From NCBI GenBank assembly GCA_934754415.1, contig CAKVIS010000012.1, positions 1-43,197 of the forward strand: 43,197 nt of DNA, written 5' to 3'. Below the pieces are notes generated by a model. It ran no database searches. It was not told the DNA's origin and saw only the letters and a program-made list of their open reading frames with translations. Position numbers and translations under genes: made by a program. How positions within the stretch are numbered: the stretch's first letter is position 1; each line of letters starts with the position of its first letter. The DNA is from an uncultured Bulleidia sp. (GTDB taxonomy: Bacteria > Bacillota_I > Bacilli_A > Erysipelotrichales > Erysipelotrichaceae). Positions 1-8,832 of the stretch are shown piece by piece.

Positions 1-133
1 TATGTTAGCGGTTTCATCTTTTTTCTCTTTCCCTTTTCTCTTTCCTTAGTTTTGACTCCCCTCCTTCCTGTCTTATCCTTTTCCCCCTTTATTTATCGCT
101 CTTTTTGCTTGGGGGCCTTCTCTTCCTTTCACC
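1..133. other. Pyrimidine-rich intergenic stretch (purine-rich on the minus strand)
   Basis: The plus strand is almost entirely C and T here, so a minus-strand transcript would be G/A-rich with several AGGAGG- and GGGAAAG-like runs. An ATG on the minus strand at 15-17, followed by codons for Lys-Pro-Leu-Thr, could begin a gene that runs off the left edge, but only five codons are visible and the nearest GGG run is rather far upstream. I see no convincing open frame or RNA gene in the rest of the stretch. Confidence 0.3.
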
Positions 134-135
134 AT

Positions 136-165
136 AAAAAAAACCTGCATATTTTTACAGGTTTT
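136..165 (-). terminator. Intrinsic terminator after the Lrp-family gene
   Basis: On the minus strand an AAAACCTG / CAGGTTTT stem with a 10-base loop (arms at 158-165 and 140-147) runs into a T-rich tail. It starts five bases after the stop codon of the Lrp-family gene and would close the ftsE-to-lrp run. Confidence 0.75.
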
Positions 166-169
166 GATC

Positions 170-655
170 TTAACTTATTTGTATTCTTTCATCTTTTTCT
201 TTTTCAAATTCAAGATTAATGCCATCTACTTTGTATTTTTTCAATATAAAGCATGTAATGGTTCTTTGAACCCCTTCAACAGGTGCAAGTCGTGATCCAA
301 CGAAATCTGCAATCTGCCTCATTGTCTTATCCTTTACTTTTACATAAAACTCATTTTCTCCACTCATGAGGTAAAGATCTGTTACTTCGTCCAGTCTGGC
401 TATTTTTTCTGCAACTCTATCATATCCTCTGCAAGTTTCAGGTTTTGCACTGACCAATATTACTGCCTCACAAACATCTTCATTTGTTTTATCCCAGTTA
501 ATTACTGTATGATATCCGCAGATGATTTTGTCTTCTTCTAATTTCTTTTTTTCTCTTTTTACATTTTCCACAGATTCATTCAATATATCTGCCAGATCAT
601 CAATTCTGCTTGCCGGATCATTTTCTAAAATATGCAATAACTGTAAAGAATTCAT
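170..655 (-). CDS. Lrp/AsnC-family transcriptional regulator
   Basis: This 161-residue protein has the two-part layout of the Lrp/AsnC family: an N-terminal helix-turn-helix (about residues 3-50, with the ASRIDDLADIL recognition region) and a C-terminal RAM/AsnC effector domain (about residues 65-140) that binds amino acids and drives oligomerisation. I chose the ATG at 653-655 because GGAGGA lies seven bases upstream; a longer frame starts at 682 but has no ribosome binding site. The start lies one base after the stop of the aminotransferase gene, so the two are translationally coupled. Lrp plus aminotransferase is a common Firmicute pair and suggests amino-acid-responsive control of the enzyme or its operon, which is inference. 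Confidence 0.85.
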   Translation of the reverse strand: MNSLQLLHILENDPASRIDDLADILNESVENVKREKKKLEEDKIICGYHTVINWDKTNEDVCEAVILVSAKPETCRGYDRVAEKIARLDEVTDLYLMSGENEFYVKVKDKTMRQIADFVGSRLAPVEGVQRTITCFILKKYKVDGINLEFEKEKDERIQIS

Positions 656-656
656 A

Positions 657-1859
657 TTAATTTCCTCCATTTTTATGTTCATCCAGGAATGTTCTGATAC
701 GTTTCATTGCTTCCTGAAGGTGTTTTAAACTGTATGCGTACGATATTCTTGCAAACCCTTCCCCGCTTTCACCAAAAGCAGTACCTGGAATAATTGCGAC
801 ATGTTGTTCTTTTAATAGCATATTGCAAAAGGTATCGCTATCCATCCCAGAACTGCGAATATCAGGGAAAACATAAAACGCACCCTTTGGCTCAAAAGTA
901 TATAGTCCCATTTCATTTAGTTTTCTGACACAGTATTCTCTTCTTCTATTGTATTCTTCATGCATCTCATCAACATTTTCCCAACATGATTCCAAAGCCG
1001 TAACAGCAGCATTTTGAGAAGTTGTTGGTGCACACATAATGCATGACTGATGAATCTTAGTCATCATCTGAATCATTTTTTTCGGTCCCATAGCAAAACC
1101 CAATCTCCATCCGGTCATCGAAAATGTCTTTGAAAAACCATTTACAACAATAGTCCGCTCTCTCATCCCTTCAATAGAAGCTATACTTTCATGTTTTGCT
1201 CCATAAGTTAGTTCTGCATAAATTTCATCAGAAAGAACAATAACATTCGTATCTTTCAATACCTCTGCAATTTCCACAAGATCAGAATGTTCCAGAATGG
1301 CTCCGGTTGGATTATTCGGATAAGATAAAACTAACAGCTTAGTTCTCTCAGTAATCTTTTCTTTAATTTGCTGAGCAGTTACTCTAAAACCGGTTTCTGC
1401 TGTAGTTTTAATAGATATTGCTTTTCCCCCTGTCAATGTAGTAATCGGATCATAACTTACATAACAAGGTTCTGGGATAATCACCTCATCACCAGGGGCG
1501 ACTAACATTCTTATTGCCAGATCAATTGCTTCAGACCCTCCTACTGTAACAAGCACTTCATCTTCTGCATAATTTAACCCATATCTTTGGTTCATGACTT
1601 CAGTGATCTTTTCACGAAGTTCTTTCAATCCTGCGTTAGATGTATATTTTGTTTTCCCCATATCCAGAGAATCAATGGCAGCAGCGCGAATTGCCCAGGG
1701 GGTTTGAAAATCCGGTTCACCGACACCAAGAGATATACACTCTGGCATTTCTGAAACAAGGTCAAAAAATTTACGGATACCACTCGGTTTCATTTTTTTT
1801 GCATTTTCCGTTATTAATTCGTCGTAATTTAACATAGCAGTATTATACGGTCCTTTCAT
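657..1859 (-). CDS. Class I/II PLP-dependent aminotransferase (aspartate / PatA type)
   Basis: The 400-residue fold-type I aminotransferase transfers amino groups between amino acids and 2-oxo acids. It carries the expected motifs: PNNPTG (181-186), DEIY (211-214), the Schiff-base lysine K244 in NGFSKTFSMTGWR, and the FARISYA substrate-carboxylate arginine region near the C-terminus. Closest families by eye are aspartate aminotransferase and the PatA-type N-acetyl-diaminopimelate aminotransferase; I cannot decide the substrate. The start at 1859 has a weak AGGA just upstream; an alternative ATG at 1835 (MLNYDEL) matches the usual N-terminus of the family but has poorer spacing. It follows uvrB by 13 bases and precedes the Lrp gene by one base. 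Confidence 0.85.
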   Translation of the reverse strand: MKGPYNTAMLNYDELITENAKKMKPSGIRKFFDLVSEMPECISLGVGEPDFQTPWAIRAAAIDSLDMGKTKYTSNAGLKELREKITEVMNQRYGLNYAEDEVLVTVGGSEAIDLAIRMLVAPGDEVIIPEPCYVSYDPITTLTGGKAISIKTTAETGFRVTAQQIKEKITERTKLLVLSYPNNPTGAILEHSDLVEIAEVLKDTNVIVLSDEIYAELTYGAKHESIASIEGMRERTIVVNGFSKTFSMTGWRLGFAMGPKKMIQMMTKIHQSCIMCAPTTSQNAAVTALESCWENVDEMHEEYNRRREYCVRKLNEMGLYTFEPKGAFYVFPDIRSSGMDSDTFCNMLLKEQHVAIIPGTAFGESGEGFARISYAYSLKHLQEAMKRIRTFLDEHKNGGN

Positions 1860-1872
1860 AATTCCTGTCAGC

Positions 1873-3855
1873 TTATTCTTCAGATTTCAGTTCAAATATC
1901 ATATCTCGTAACTGAGCTGCTCTTTCAAAGTCTAAAGATCTTGCTGCTTCTTTCATTTCTTTTTCCATATTTTCAATCAATGCAGTCTTGTCCTTCTTGG
2001 ATACTTTAGAATGCTTCTTCATATACTTAGAAGCCATTTCTTTCGTTTCCACTCCACGTATTGCATCAGAAATATTCTTCTTCACTGTATGTGGAGTAAT
2101 ATGATGAACAAGATTATACTCTTGCTGGATTTTTCTTCTTCTGTTAGTTTCGCTTATTGCTTCTCTCATGGAGTCCGTCATTACATCGCCATAAAGTATG
2201 ACTTTTCCATGTTCATTTCTGGCAGCTCTGCCTATAGTCTGAATTAAAGATCTCTTTGACCTCAAAAAGCCTTCTTTATCCGCATCCAGAATGCATACAA
2301 GAGACACTTCTGGAATATCCAGACCTTCTCGCAATAAGTTAATACCCACAAGAACATCTACTTTGCCCAATCTTAAATCTCTGATTGTTTCAGTTCTTTC
2401 CAACGTTTTGGTTTCATGGTGAAGATAGGCGACTTTATAATTTCTTTCTTTCAGATATTCTGTCAAATCTTCTGCCATCTTTACTGTGAGCGTAGTAATC
2501 ATAACTCTCTCATTTTTCTGAATACGCTTATCCAGTTCCATACAGATATCATCAATCTGTCCCTGCGTTGGTCTGACTTCTATTTCAGGATCCAGTAAAC
2601 CCGTCGGACGAATAATCTGTTCAACCACCTGATCATCAACCTGCTCCAGTTCATATTCTCCAGGGGTTGCAGAGCAATAAATTACCTGAGGACGTATTTG
2701 TTCAAATTCATCAAATCGCATAGGACGATTATCCAGAGCACTCGGAAGTCTGAAACCATACTCCACTAAAGTCTGTTTTCTTTGCCTGTCACCATTATAC
2801 ATACCTCGTATCTGAGGAAGTGATACGTGGCTTTCATCCACAAACATCAGAAAGTCTTTTGGAAAATAGTCAAATAGATTCCATGGTCTCTGGCCTGTCT
2901 TTCTGCCATCAATATGCATGGAATAGTTTTCTATACCTGCACAATATCCATTCTCTCTTAAGGCCTCAAGATCAAACCTTGTTCTTTGCTCAAGTCTTTC
3001 TTTTTCCAGAGCCTTTCCCTGATCATCAAAAAATTGTAATCTTTCTTCCAGTTCTTTTTCTATATCATCACATGCTCGCAACATGCTCGCTTTACTACGT
3101 GCATAACCGCTTGCAGGGAAAATATTATAAAAAGCATATGCCTGAAGCATTTTGCCTGTCAGAGGATCTACCTCACTGATTCTTTCAACTTCATCGCCGA
3201 ATAGCTCCACACGTATTGTAAACTGATCAGTCCAGGAAGGTGTTATTTCAAGAATATCTCCTCTGACTCTTACGGTACCTCTGCCTCTTTCTATGTCATT
3301 GCGTCTGTACTGAAGCTCTACCAGTCTTCTCATAAGTGAATCTCTGTCATAGGTTTCACCCACACGCAATGTAAAAAACATATCTGCATATTGTGCTGGA
3401 TCACTTGCGGCATAAATGCATGCAACAGACGCAACAACAATTGTGTCATGTCTTTCCAGAAGAGAATTCAGTGCACTTTCTCTGAACATATCCAGCTCTT
3501 CATTGATTGCTGCTGTTTTTTCAATATACATATCATTTTTAGGCATATATGCCTCAGGCTGATAATAGTCAAAATTGGACACAAAGAATTCCACCCTGTT
3601 CTTTGGAAACAGCTCTTTGAATTCTCCGTACAACTGACCTGCAAGTGTTTTATTATGTGAAAAAATCAAAGTAGGTCTGTTTACTTTTTCAATGATATTG
3701 GCCATTGTAAAAGTCTTACCTGTACCTGTTGCACCCTCCAGAACCTGTTGTTTCTTACCTTCATGAAGTCCTTTTACAAGTGCGTCAATAGCCTGCGGCT
3801 GATCTCCGGTAGGCTTAAATTTTGAGACAAGCTCAAAAGGATGAGAATTATCCAT
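1873..3855 (-). CDS. uvrB: Excinuclease ABC subunit B
   Basis: UvrB is the damage-verifying helicase-like subunit of nucleotide excision repair; it is loaded by UvrA and recruits UvrC. The 660-residue protein shows Walker A GATGTGKTFT (about 41-50), the beta-hairpin segment with NFDYYQPEAY, DESH as motif II, the C-terminal helicase motifs including QTIGRAARN, and a terminal UVR domain for UvrC binding. I start it at 3855 because GGAGG lies six bases before this ATG and the protein then begins with the usual MDNSHPFELVSKF; upstream extension is just ctpA frame overlap. It overlaps the end of ctpA by eight bases. No uvrA is adjacent. Confidence 0.97.
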   Translation of the reverse strand: MDNSHPFELVSKFKPTGDQPQAIDALVKGLHEGKKQQVLEGATGTGKTFTMANIIEKVNRPTLIFSHNKTLAGQLYGEFKELFPKNRVEFFVSNFDYYQPEAYMPKNDMYIEKTAAINEELDMFRESALNSLLERHDTIVVASVACIYAASDPAQYADMFFTLRVGETYDRDSLMRRLVELQYRRNDIERGRGTVRVRGDILEITPSWTDQFTIRVELFGDEVERISEVDPLTGKMLQAYAFYNIFPASGYARSKASMLRACDDIEKELEERLQFFDDQGKALEKERLEQRTRFDLEALRENGYCAGIENYSMHIDGRKTGQRPWNLFDYFPKDFLMFVDESHVSLPQIRGMYNGDRQRKQTLVEYGFRLPSALDNRPMRFDEFEQIRPQVIYCSATPGEYELEQVDDQVVEQIIRPTGLLDPEIEVRPTQGQIDDICMELDKRIQKNERVMITTLTVKMAEDLTEYLKERNYKVAYLHHETKTLERTETIRDLRLGKVDVLVGINLLREGLDIPEVSLVCILDADKEGFLRSKRSLIQTIGRAARNEHGKVILYGDVMTDSMREAISETNRRRKIQQEYNLVHHITPHTVKKNISDAIRGVETKEMASKYMKKHSKVSKKDKTALIENMEKEMKEAARSLDFERAAQLRDMIFELKSEE

Positions 3856-5395
3856 GTACAACCTCCAGTGCTCTTGCAAGCTGTGTATCATGATTTGTGC
3901 TGGTAGCCCAGTCATACATTACTTCACTGACCGCATTCATATAATCATTGCGTGTGATTTTACTTCCACCTGAAAGTCCATGATCTTCTTTAAACTGCAT
4001 CCAGGCTTGTTGTGTAGCAACGGAGAAATATCCATCCTGTCTGTCAACTGCATATCCAAAATAATCCAGAATGACCTGCACAACCTTGATGACATCACTG
4101 ACTTCATCAACATCATAGCTGTCTCCCTCTTTCATTTCAGGATAAGTCATACTGATAGCTTCGTGTAACTGTACTTCTTCATCCGGTGTAATACCTGTTT
4201 CATTAATCCAGTCTTTCTCTGGTGACAGCCATCTGCTTGTCGTATATTTCAAAGAGCTGCCATCTTTAAAACTGGTTGTAGTCTGTACAGTACCTTTACC
4301 ATATGTTGTTGTACCTATAACTGTAACATCATCTCTGTTCTGCTTTAATGCAAGTGTCATGACTTCCGCCGCACTTGCTGTATTTTCATTCACAAGAATC
4401 ACAATCGTATGAATCTGGGTATATTTCTGATTTGGCGTAGTTGTAATCTTCACTTCACTGCCATCTTTAAATTCCTGTATTAATACAGTCTGATCATTAT
4501 CAAGGAAATAGCTGGCAACTGCTTTTACACTCGTCAGATAGCCTCCACCGTTCCCTCTGAGATCAAGAATCATAGATACCTTGTGCTTTCCTTCCAGCAA
4601 GCCATCCAGATCTTCTTTTATATCTTCTGCTGTACTTTCGCCAAACTGAGCCAATTGCAGATAAAGTGTTGAATCATCCAGCATTTTTGCAAATGTTGTA
4701 GCACTGAAAGTGCCTCTGACAGCAGTCAGTGTCACATCTTCATCATTACGTTTCAACGTTAAGCTCACCTGTGTACCTTCATCACCCTGAATCTTATCTT
4801 TAACATCTGAAGAAGATAAACCTTCTACACTTTCTTCGTTTACCTTTTCAAGAATATCACCAGCTTGTAATCCGGCATTTTCCGCAGGAGAATGCGGAAA
4901 AACTTTTGTGATAATCGGAAAACCGTTATACATGATAAACTGTGCACCGATTCCAACATAATTGCGATTAATGCTTTGCTTAAAAGCTTCAGTTTCTTTT
5001 TCGGACATATATTCTGTATGTTTATCTTCTGTATTACTGGTCATTCCAATAATTGCCTGATCTATCAATCTGTCATCAAGATCTTCAATATCTTTTCCAA
5101 AATACCATGAGGTATCCATAATTTCTTCTACAGCAGAAATCTTGTCGTTTTTAGATACTCCTGCAAGAGAAAGCAGACTGCTGCGAATAGAGTAGGACCA
5201 TCCAAAAGGAAGAATACTGCCTCCAAACCATCCGATTCCTAAAGCAAATACGCAAAGTATCACTCCCAGAATTCGTGCTCTTTTCAATTTTTTCTTTGCT
5301 TTATTCAACTCCACCTCTTCCGGCCATAAGTGTCTTTTTAGCGGAATTGTATGCACAATATCTTCCTGTTCTTCATTTTTTACTTCTTCATTCAT
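3848..5395 (-). CDS. Carboxyl-terminal processing protease (S41 family, CtpA/CtpB type)
   Basis: A membrane-anchored serine protease acting on the outer face. After a charged N-terminus it has one transmembrane anchor (about residues 40-62), a PDZ domain (about 150-230), the S41 protease core with catalytic serine in ENTASAAEV and lysine in YGKGTVQT, and a C-terminal peptidoglycan-binding domain (about 430-490). I use the ATG at 5393-5395; the longer frame starts with a GTG that is itself part of the AAAGGTG ribosome binding site. Its position directly behind ftsEX is a conserved Firmicute arrangement and suggests a role at the cell wall or septum, inferred from context. Confidence 0.92.
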   Translation of the reverse strand: MNEEVKNEEQEDIVHTIPLKRHLWPEEVELNKAKKKLKRARILGVILCVFALGIGWFGGSILPFGWSYSIRSSLLSLAGVSKNDKISAVEEIMDTSWYFGKDIEDLDDRLIDQAIIGMTSNTEDKHTEYMSEKETEAFKQSINRNYVGIGAQFIMYNGFPIITKVFPHSPAENAGLQAGDILEKVNEESVEGLSSSDVKDKIQGDEGTQVSLTLKRNDEDVTLTAVRGTFSATTFAKMLDDSTLYLQLAQFGESTAEDIKEDLDGLLEGKHKVSMILDLRGNGGGYLTSVKAVASYFLDNDQTVLIQEFKDGSEVKITTTPNQKYTQIHTIVILVNENTASAAEVMTLALKQNRDDVTVIGTTTYGKGTVQTTTSFKDGSSLKYTTSRWLSPEKDWINETGITPDEEVQLHEAISMTYPEMKEGDSYDVDEVSDVIKVVQVILDYFGYAVDRQDGYFSVATQQAWMQFKEDHGLSGGSKITRNDYMNAVSEVMYDWATSTNHDTQLARALEVVHG

Positions 5396-5410
5396 TGTAA
5401 TCACCTTTGC

Positions 5411-5435
5411 AAAAAGACTCGGTATTTTCCCGAGT
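5411..5435 (-). terminator. Hairpin between ftsX and ctpA, possible attenuating terminator
   Basis: On the minus strand GACTCGG and CCGAGTC form a seven-pair stem followed directly by TTTTT. It lies just after the ftsX stop and just before the ctpA ribosome binding site, so it may lower ctpA-uvrB expression relative to ftsEX. Confidence 0.6.
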
Positions 5436-5437
5436 CC

Positions 5438-6334
5438 TTATCTTTTCCACTTTAAATACTTCGTAACAGACATATATGATCCAATCAGACCTACCAGCAT
5501 ACCAATAGCAAGCAATACTATGGAAATATAAATTACCAATGGCTTTGGTGTCACAAGTCGGAACATATTGGAAATCAGATATCCATCAGTAATCTTATAC
5601 GCATAATGATATCCCACTACTGTCAGGGCAATAGGAATAATCGCACCCATAGCTCCCATAACCATACCTTCTATTACAAACGGAGAACGGATAAATCCGT
5701 TGGTAGCACCAACATTTCGTTCAATCGTAATTTCATCTTGTCTTGCATAAATAGTCAGCTTGATGGTGTTCTGAATCAGGAAAATAGCCAGAATAGTCAT
5801 CGCCACCACTACAATTAAGCCGCCACGTCTTACTGCATTCATGGCAACAACCATGTTGGTTGTGGACTCACCACCATAGTTAACGTCAGAAACACCTTCC
5901 ATTTTTCTGATGGCAGCTGCAGTATCCTGCAGAGTTTTTCCATCTTCCACTTCCACATAATAGGCATCATGCATAGGATTATCATCTACTAAAGATTCCA
6001 CTGCACTACGTGTTTCTTCATCATCAAACTGAGAAATATAATATTCCAGCTCTTCATCCTTACTGGAATAACGTACAGATTTTACGCCTTCAAGCTGCGT
6101 AATCTGCTGTTTCAGCTTTGCTTCATCTTCACTTGACTCATAATCATAGTCAATCATGACAGAAATCTCCATTCCCTGTTCTACATTGGTTGTAAAACGA
6201 GTCACATTCACCATGAATAACATAAATAACGAAATAATGATCAAAGTAATTGTTACAGCAAAACTACTGGAAATAGCCATGGCCCAATGTCTTCCAACGC
6301 CACGGAATCCTTCTTTAATTGGTCTACTGATCAT
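5438..6334 (-). CDS. ftsX: Cell division ABC transporter permease-like protein FtsX
   Basis: FtsX is the membrane partner of FtsE and controls peptidoglycan hydrolases at the division site or sidewall. The roughly 298-residue protein has the family layout: cytoplasmic N-terminus, TM1 (about 21-43), a large extracellular loop (about 50-165), then three TM segments, with ERNVGATNGFIRSPFVIEG as the conserved loop that couples to the ATPase. Start choice is between ATG 6334 (11 bases after GGAGG, used here) and ATG 6343 (too close to GGAGG). It overlaps the end of ftsE, indicating coupled translation. Confidence 0.93.
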   Translation of the reverse strand: MISRPIKEGFRGVGRHWAMAISSSFAVTITLIIISLFMLFMVNVTRFTTNVEQGMEISVMIDYDYESSEDEAKLKQQITQLEGVKSVRYSSKDEELEYYISQFDDEETRSAVESLVDDNPMHDAYYVEVEDGKTLQDTAAAIRKMEGVSDVNYGGESTTNMVVAMNAVRRGGLIVVVAMTILAIFLIQNTIKLTIYARQDEITIERNVGATNGFIRSPFVIEGMVMGAMGAIIPIALTVVGYHYAYKITDGYLISNMFRLVTPKPLVIYISIVLLAIGMLVGLIGSYMSVTKYLKWKR

Positions 6335-7016
6335 GTTGTACATATCCTCCTTCTGCAAGATCGGCCACAATATGTCCATGTTCCAGAACGACCGTTCTCT
6401 TACGGAATCTATTTACTATAGTCAGATCATGAGTGACCATCAATATTGTTGTTCCATATTCTTTATGAATCTTATCCAGCAATGCCATGATTTCCGTAGA
6501 TTTCGCAGGATCAAGATTTCCCGTAGGTTCATCAGCAATCAGCACTTTAGGTCTGTTGGCAATAGCACGTGCAATAGCCACTCTTTGTTGCTGACCGCCT
6601 GAAAGTTCTCTTGGAAAGCTGCCTGCTTTGTCAGAAAGACCAACAAGGCGAAGTACATCTTCCACTCTCTTCTTAACCATTTTCTTCTTTAATCCGATAA
6701 CTTCCAAAGCGTAAGAGACGTTTTCTGCCACTGTCTTCTGAGGAAGTAATTTATAATCCTGGAAAACCACACCTATATTTCTTCTGTAAATCGGAACCTG
6801 AGAATTTTTCAGATTCCCCACATCAATACCAACCACTTTTACAGAACCCTTTGTAGGGGCAATTTCTCCATCCAATAGTCGAATCAATGTAGATTTACCA
6901 CTTCCGGTAGGACCGATAATATAGATGAATTCACCCTGATCTACCTTTAAGTTAATATCATACAAGGCATTTGTGCCTGTTTTATATCGTTTGTACACAT
7001 GTGCGCAATCAATCAT
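6324..7016 (-). CDS. ftsE: Cell division ATP-binding protein FtsE
   Basis: The 230-residue ABC ATPase has Walker A GPTGSGKST (35-43), the signature LSGGQQQRVAIARA, and Walker B LIADEPTGNLDP, with the switch histidine in MVTHD. FtsE uses ATP to drive FtsX and so regulate cell-wall hydrolysis. The start has GGAGG seven bases upstream. It is the first gene of the ftsEX-ctpA-uvrB run, 42 bases downstream of the yitT stop with the same orientation, so read-through from yitT is possible. Confidence 0.95.
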   Translation of the reverse strand: MIDCAHVYKRYKTGTNALYDINLKVDQGEFIYIIGPTGSGKSTLIRLLDGEIAPTKGSVKVVGIDVGNLKNSQVPIYRRNIGVVFQDYKLLPQKTVAENVSYALEVIGLKKKMVKKRVEDVLRLVGLSDKAGSFPRELSGGQQQRVAIARAIANRPKVLIADEPTGNLDPAKSTEIMALLDKIHKEYGTTILMVTHDLTIVNRFRKRTVVLEHGHIVADLAEGGYVQHDQ

Positions 7017-7058
7017 GAACGTACCTCCAAACTTATACTTTTGTATTCTAACACAATC

Positions 7059-7913
7059 TTACATCCTTGCGGAAGGAGATGGCCACGTAAAGCCTTCACC
7101 ATGCATATCACTTGCATCTGTAGTAATCACAAACGCTTTTTCATCCACGGAATGCACTATATCAATCAATGCAGGATACTGTTTTACAGAAACAACGCAT
7201 AGAACAACATGTTTTGTTTCATTCTGATATCCGCCTGTCGCCTCAAAAATAGTAGAGCCTCTGTCCAGTTCTTCAGAAATCTTCTGTGTGATTTCTTTCC
7301 ATTGAGGGGAAATAATCTGAACACTCTTAGACGCATCCTGACCTATGGAAAGCACTTTCCCTATAGTATACCCGGACACAAACACGGACAGAAGTCCAAT
7401 CAAGGCAGCACTGAGATCATAGGCTACTATTCCCATTACCACAGTCAATCCATCCACAATCATCACCATTGTATTGAATTTCACATGCAATGTTTTTGAC
7501 AGAATCATCGTCGGAATATCCACTCCTCCGGTAGACCCTCCGGCACTGATAACTATGCCAATTCCCAATCCCCCAAACAGTCCGGCATATAAACTGGCTA
7601 CAGCCTGAGGTATGACCACATGTATAGACATTAAAGAAACCAGAGATGTAAATACAGGATATGCCAGGGAAGAAATCACAGAATCCATGATAAATTCCTT
7701 TCCCAGACAGATCCACCCCAGTAACATAAATCCCACAACAAGTAAATTGGCAAACAACGTTTCGTCAATATGGAAGACTGGTTCTAAAGCAACGGCAATT
7801 CCCGCCACACCACCGGACAAAATGTTATAAGGAATAATAAATACTTCAATGGAAACAGCTAATAAAAATGTTCCAAAAAGAATCTTAAGTATATTTATAA
7901 TATTTTTTCTCAT
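7059..7913 (-). CDS. YitT family membrane protein (DUF161 + DUF2179)
   Basis: A polytopic membrane protein of the YitT family, whose transport function is not established. It has five to six hydrophobic segments in the first 200 residues with the family motifs IIPYNILSGGVAGIA and GGSTGGVDI, then a soluble C-terminal DUF2179 domain (about 215-280). The longest frame begins at 7922, but that ATG overlaps a TATAAT -10 box at 7921-7926. The ATG at 7911-7913 falls exactly where transcription should begin and has no Shine-Dalgarno sequence, so I take it as the start of a leaderless message. It is divergent from vanZ. Confidence 0.85.
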   Translation of the reverse strand: MRKNIINILKILFGTFLLAVSIEVFIIPYNILSGGVAGIAVALEPVFHIDETLFANLLVVGFMLLGWICLGKEFIMDSVISSLAYPVFTSLVSLMSIHVVIPQAVASLYAGLFGGLGIGIVISAGGSTGGVDIPTMILSKTLHVKFNTMVMIVDGLTVVMGIVAYDLSAALIGLLSVFVSGYTIGKVLSIGQDASKSVQIISPQWKEITQKISEELDRGSTIFEATGGYQNETKHVVLCVVSVKQYPALIDIVHSVDEKAFVITTDASDMHGEGFTWPSPSARM

Positions 7914-7915
7914 GG

Positions 7916-7944
7916 TTCTCATTATACCATATCTCTGTTATCAT
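7916..7944. promoter_or_regulatory. Overlapping divergent promoters of yitT and vanZ
   Basis: Minus strand: extended -10 TGG-TATAAT (box 7921-7926), seven bases before the yitT ATG. Plus strand: TTCTCA (7916-7921), 17-base spacer, TATCAT (7939-7944), six bases before the vanZ ATG. Both promoters occupy the same 37-bp spacer and the plus -35 overlaps the minus -10, so polymerase binding should be mutually exclusive. Neither gene has a ribosome binding site. Confidence 0.6.
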
Positions 7945-7950
7945 ACAGCT

Positions 7951-8394
7951 ATGGACTTCAGACAAATAAAAAAATATCTTCCATGGATTCTGCCATGTGT
8001 ATTCACTGCATGTATATTCTATAACTCTCTTCAACAGGGAACTTCTTCAGGAAATCTGTCTAAGGAAATCGCGTTGTTTTTAATGAGACTCGTACCCTTC
8101 AAAATTGATTTTGACAGCTTTCATCATTTTGTAAGAAAGCTTGCTCATTTCAGTGAATACTTTGTACTTGCAGGAACTGTGCTTTTCGCAAAGCACAATT
8201 CCAAAGAAAAAAGAAACCTTCCTGTCTGTGCATTCTGGTTTCTTGTTCCTGTAATAGATGAAGCAATCCAGCACTTTGTGCCCGGAAGATACGGAACTCT
8301 TAAGGATTCTGCTTTGGACATGTGCGGTTTTGGGACAATGTTACTGATCAGTTTCTTGTTAAAGCAGTTAAAGTCCCGTTCGTCACGCGCATAA
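7951..8394 (+). CDS. VanZ family protein
   Basis: A 147-residue membrane protein of the VanZ family, named after the teicoplanin-resistance accessory protein; most chromosomal members have no proven role. It shows three to four hydrophobic segments and the conserved VanZ signatures RKLAHFSEYFVLAG and DEAIQHFVPGRYGTLKD. I start at the ATG 7951, which gives the normal family N-terminus; the longer frame reads back through the yitT promoter. No ribosome binding site precedes it and a -10 box ends six bases upstream. Its last 47 bases overlap the end of ybaK on the other strand. This alone is not evidence of glycopeptide resistance. Confidence 0.85.
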   Translation: MDFRQIKKYLPWILPCVFTACIFYNSLQQGTSSGNLSKEIALFLMRLVPFKIDFDSFHHFVRKLAHFSEYFVLAGTVLFAKHNSKEKRNLPVCAFWFLVPVIDEAIQHFVPGRYGTLKDSALDMCGFGTMLLISFLLKQLKSRSSRA

Positions 8395-8830
8395 GGTCAT
8401 CAGGAGAAATCTCAATCTGTGTACCAATTCTGCCACCTGAAACATACACTGTATCAAAAAGAACCATCGTTTCATCAAAGAAAGTGGAAAACTCCTTCTT
8501 CATGCCGACAGGAGAACATCCCCCACGTATATATCCTGTTGTTTTCAGCAAATCTTTTACATGAATCATTTCTACACTTTTGACTTGTGCTGCCTTAGCA
8601 CATTTTTTTAAATCCAGTTCTTCTCTGACGGGTATTACAAACACATAGAAATTACGATCATTTCCCTGTGTCACAAGTGTTTTAAATACCTGATCAGGAT
8701 CCAGTCCGCATTTCATTGCTACCGCGACCCCGTCAATGTGTCCGTCACTTGCATCATACTGATGTTCCGTATAGGAAATATGTAACGTGTCCAATTTACG
8801 CATTGCATTTGTTTTTGTCTCTTTTGCCAT
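8348..8830 (-). CDS. ybaK: Cys-tRNA(Pro)/Cys-tRNA(Cys) deacylase, YbaK/EbsC type
   Basis: YbaK hydrolyses mischarged Cys-tRNA(Pro), a trans-editing activity that protects translation. The 160-residue protein fits the YbaK/EbsC family along its length, with KTLVTQG, the GYIRGGCSPVG substrate-loop motif and VYVSGGRIGTQIE near the end. The ATG at 8828-8830 is preferred over an in-frame GTG at 8836 that overlaps the stop of the ABC ATPase; a weak GAAGAG lies five bases before the ATG. It appears to be the last gene of the T-box-controlled transporter operon and converges on vanZ with no terminator between them. Confidence 0.9.
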   Translation of the reverse strand: MAKETKTNAMRKLDTLHISYTEHQYDASDGHIDGVAVAMKCGLDPDQVFKTLVTQGNDRNFYVFVIPVREELDLKKCAKAAQVKSVEMIHVKDLLKTTGYIRGGCSPVGMKKEFSTFFDETMVLFDTVYVSGGRIGTQIEISPDDLMRVTNGTLTALTRN

Positions 8831-8832
8831 AC

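Noticed and set aside
7951..8394. VanZ as glycopeptide resistance
   Set aside because: Lone VanZ-family proteins are widespread; no vanHAX genes are present.
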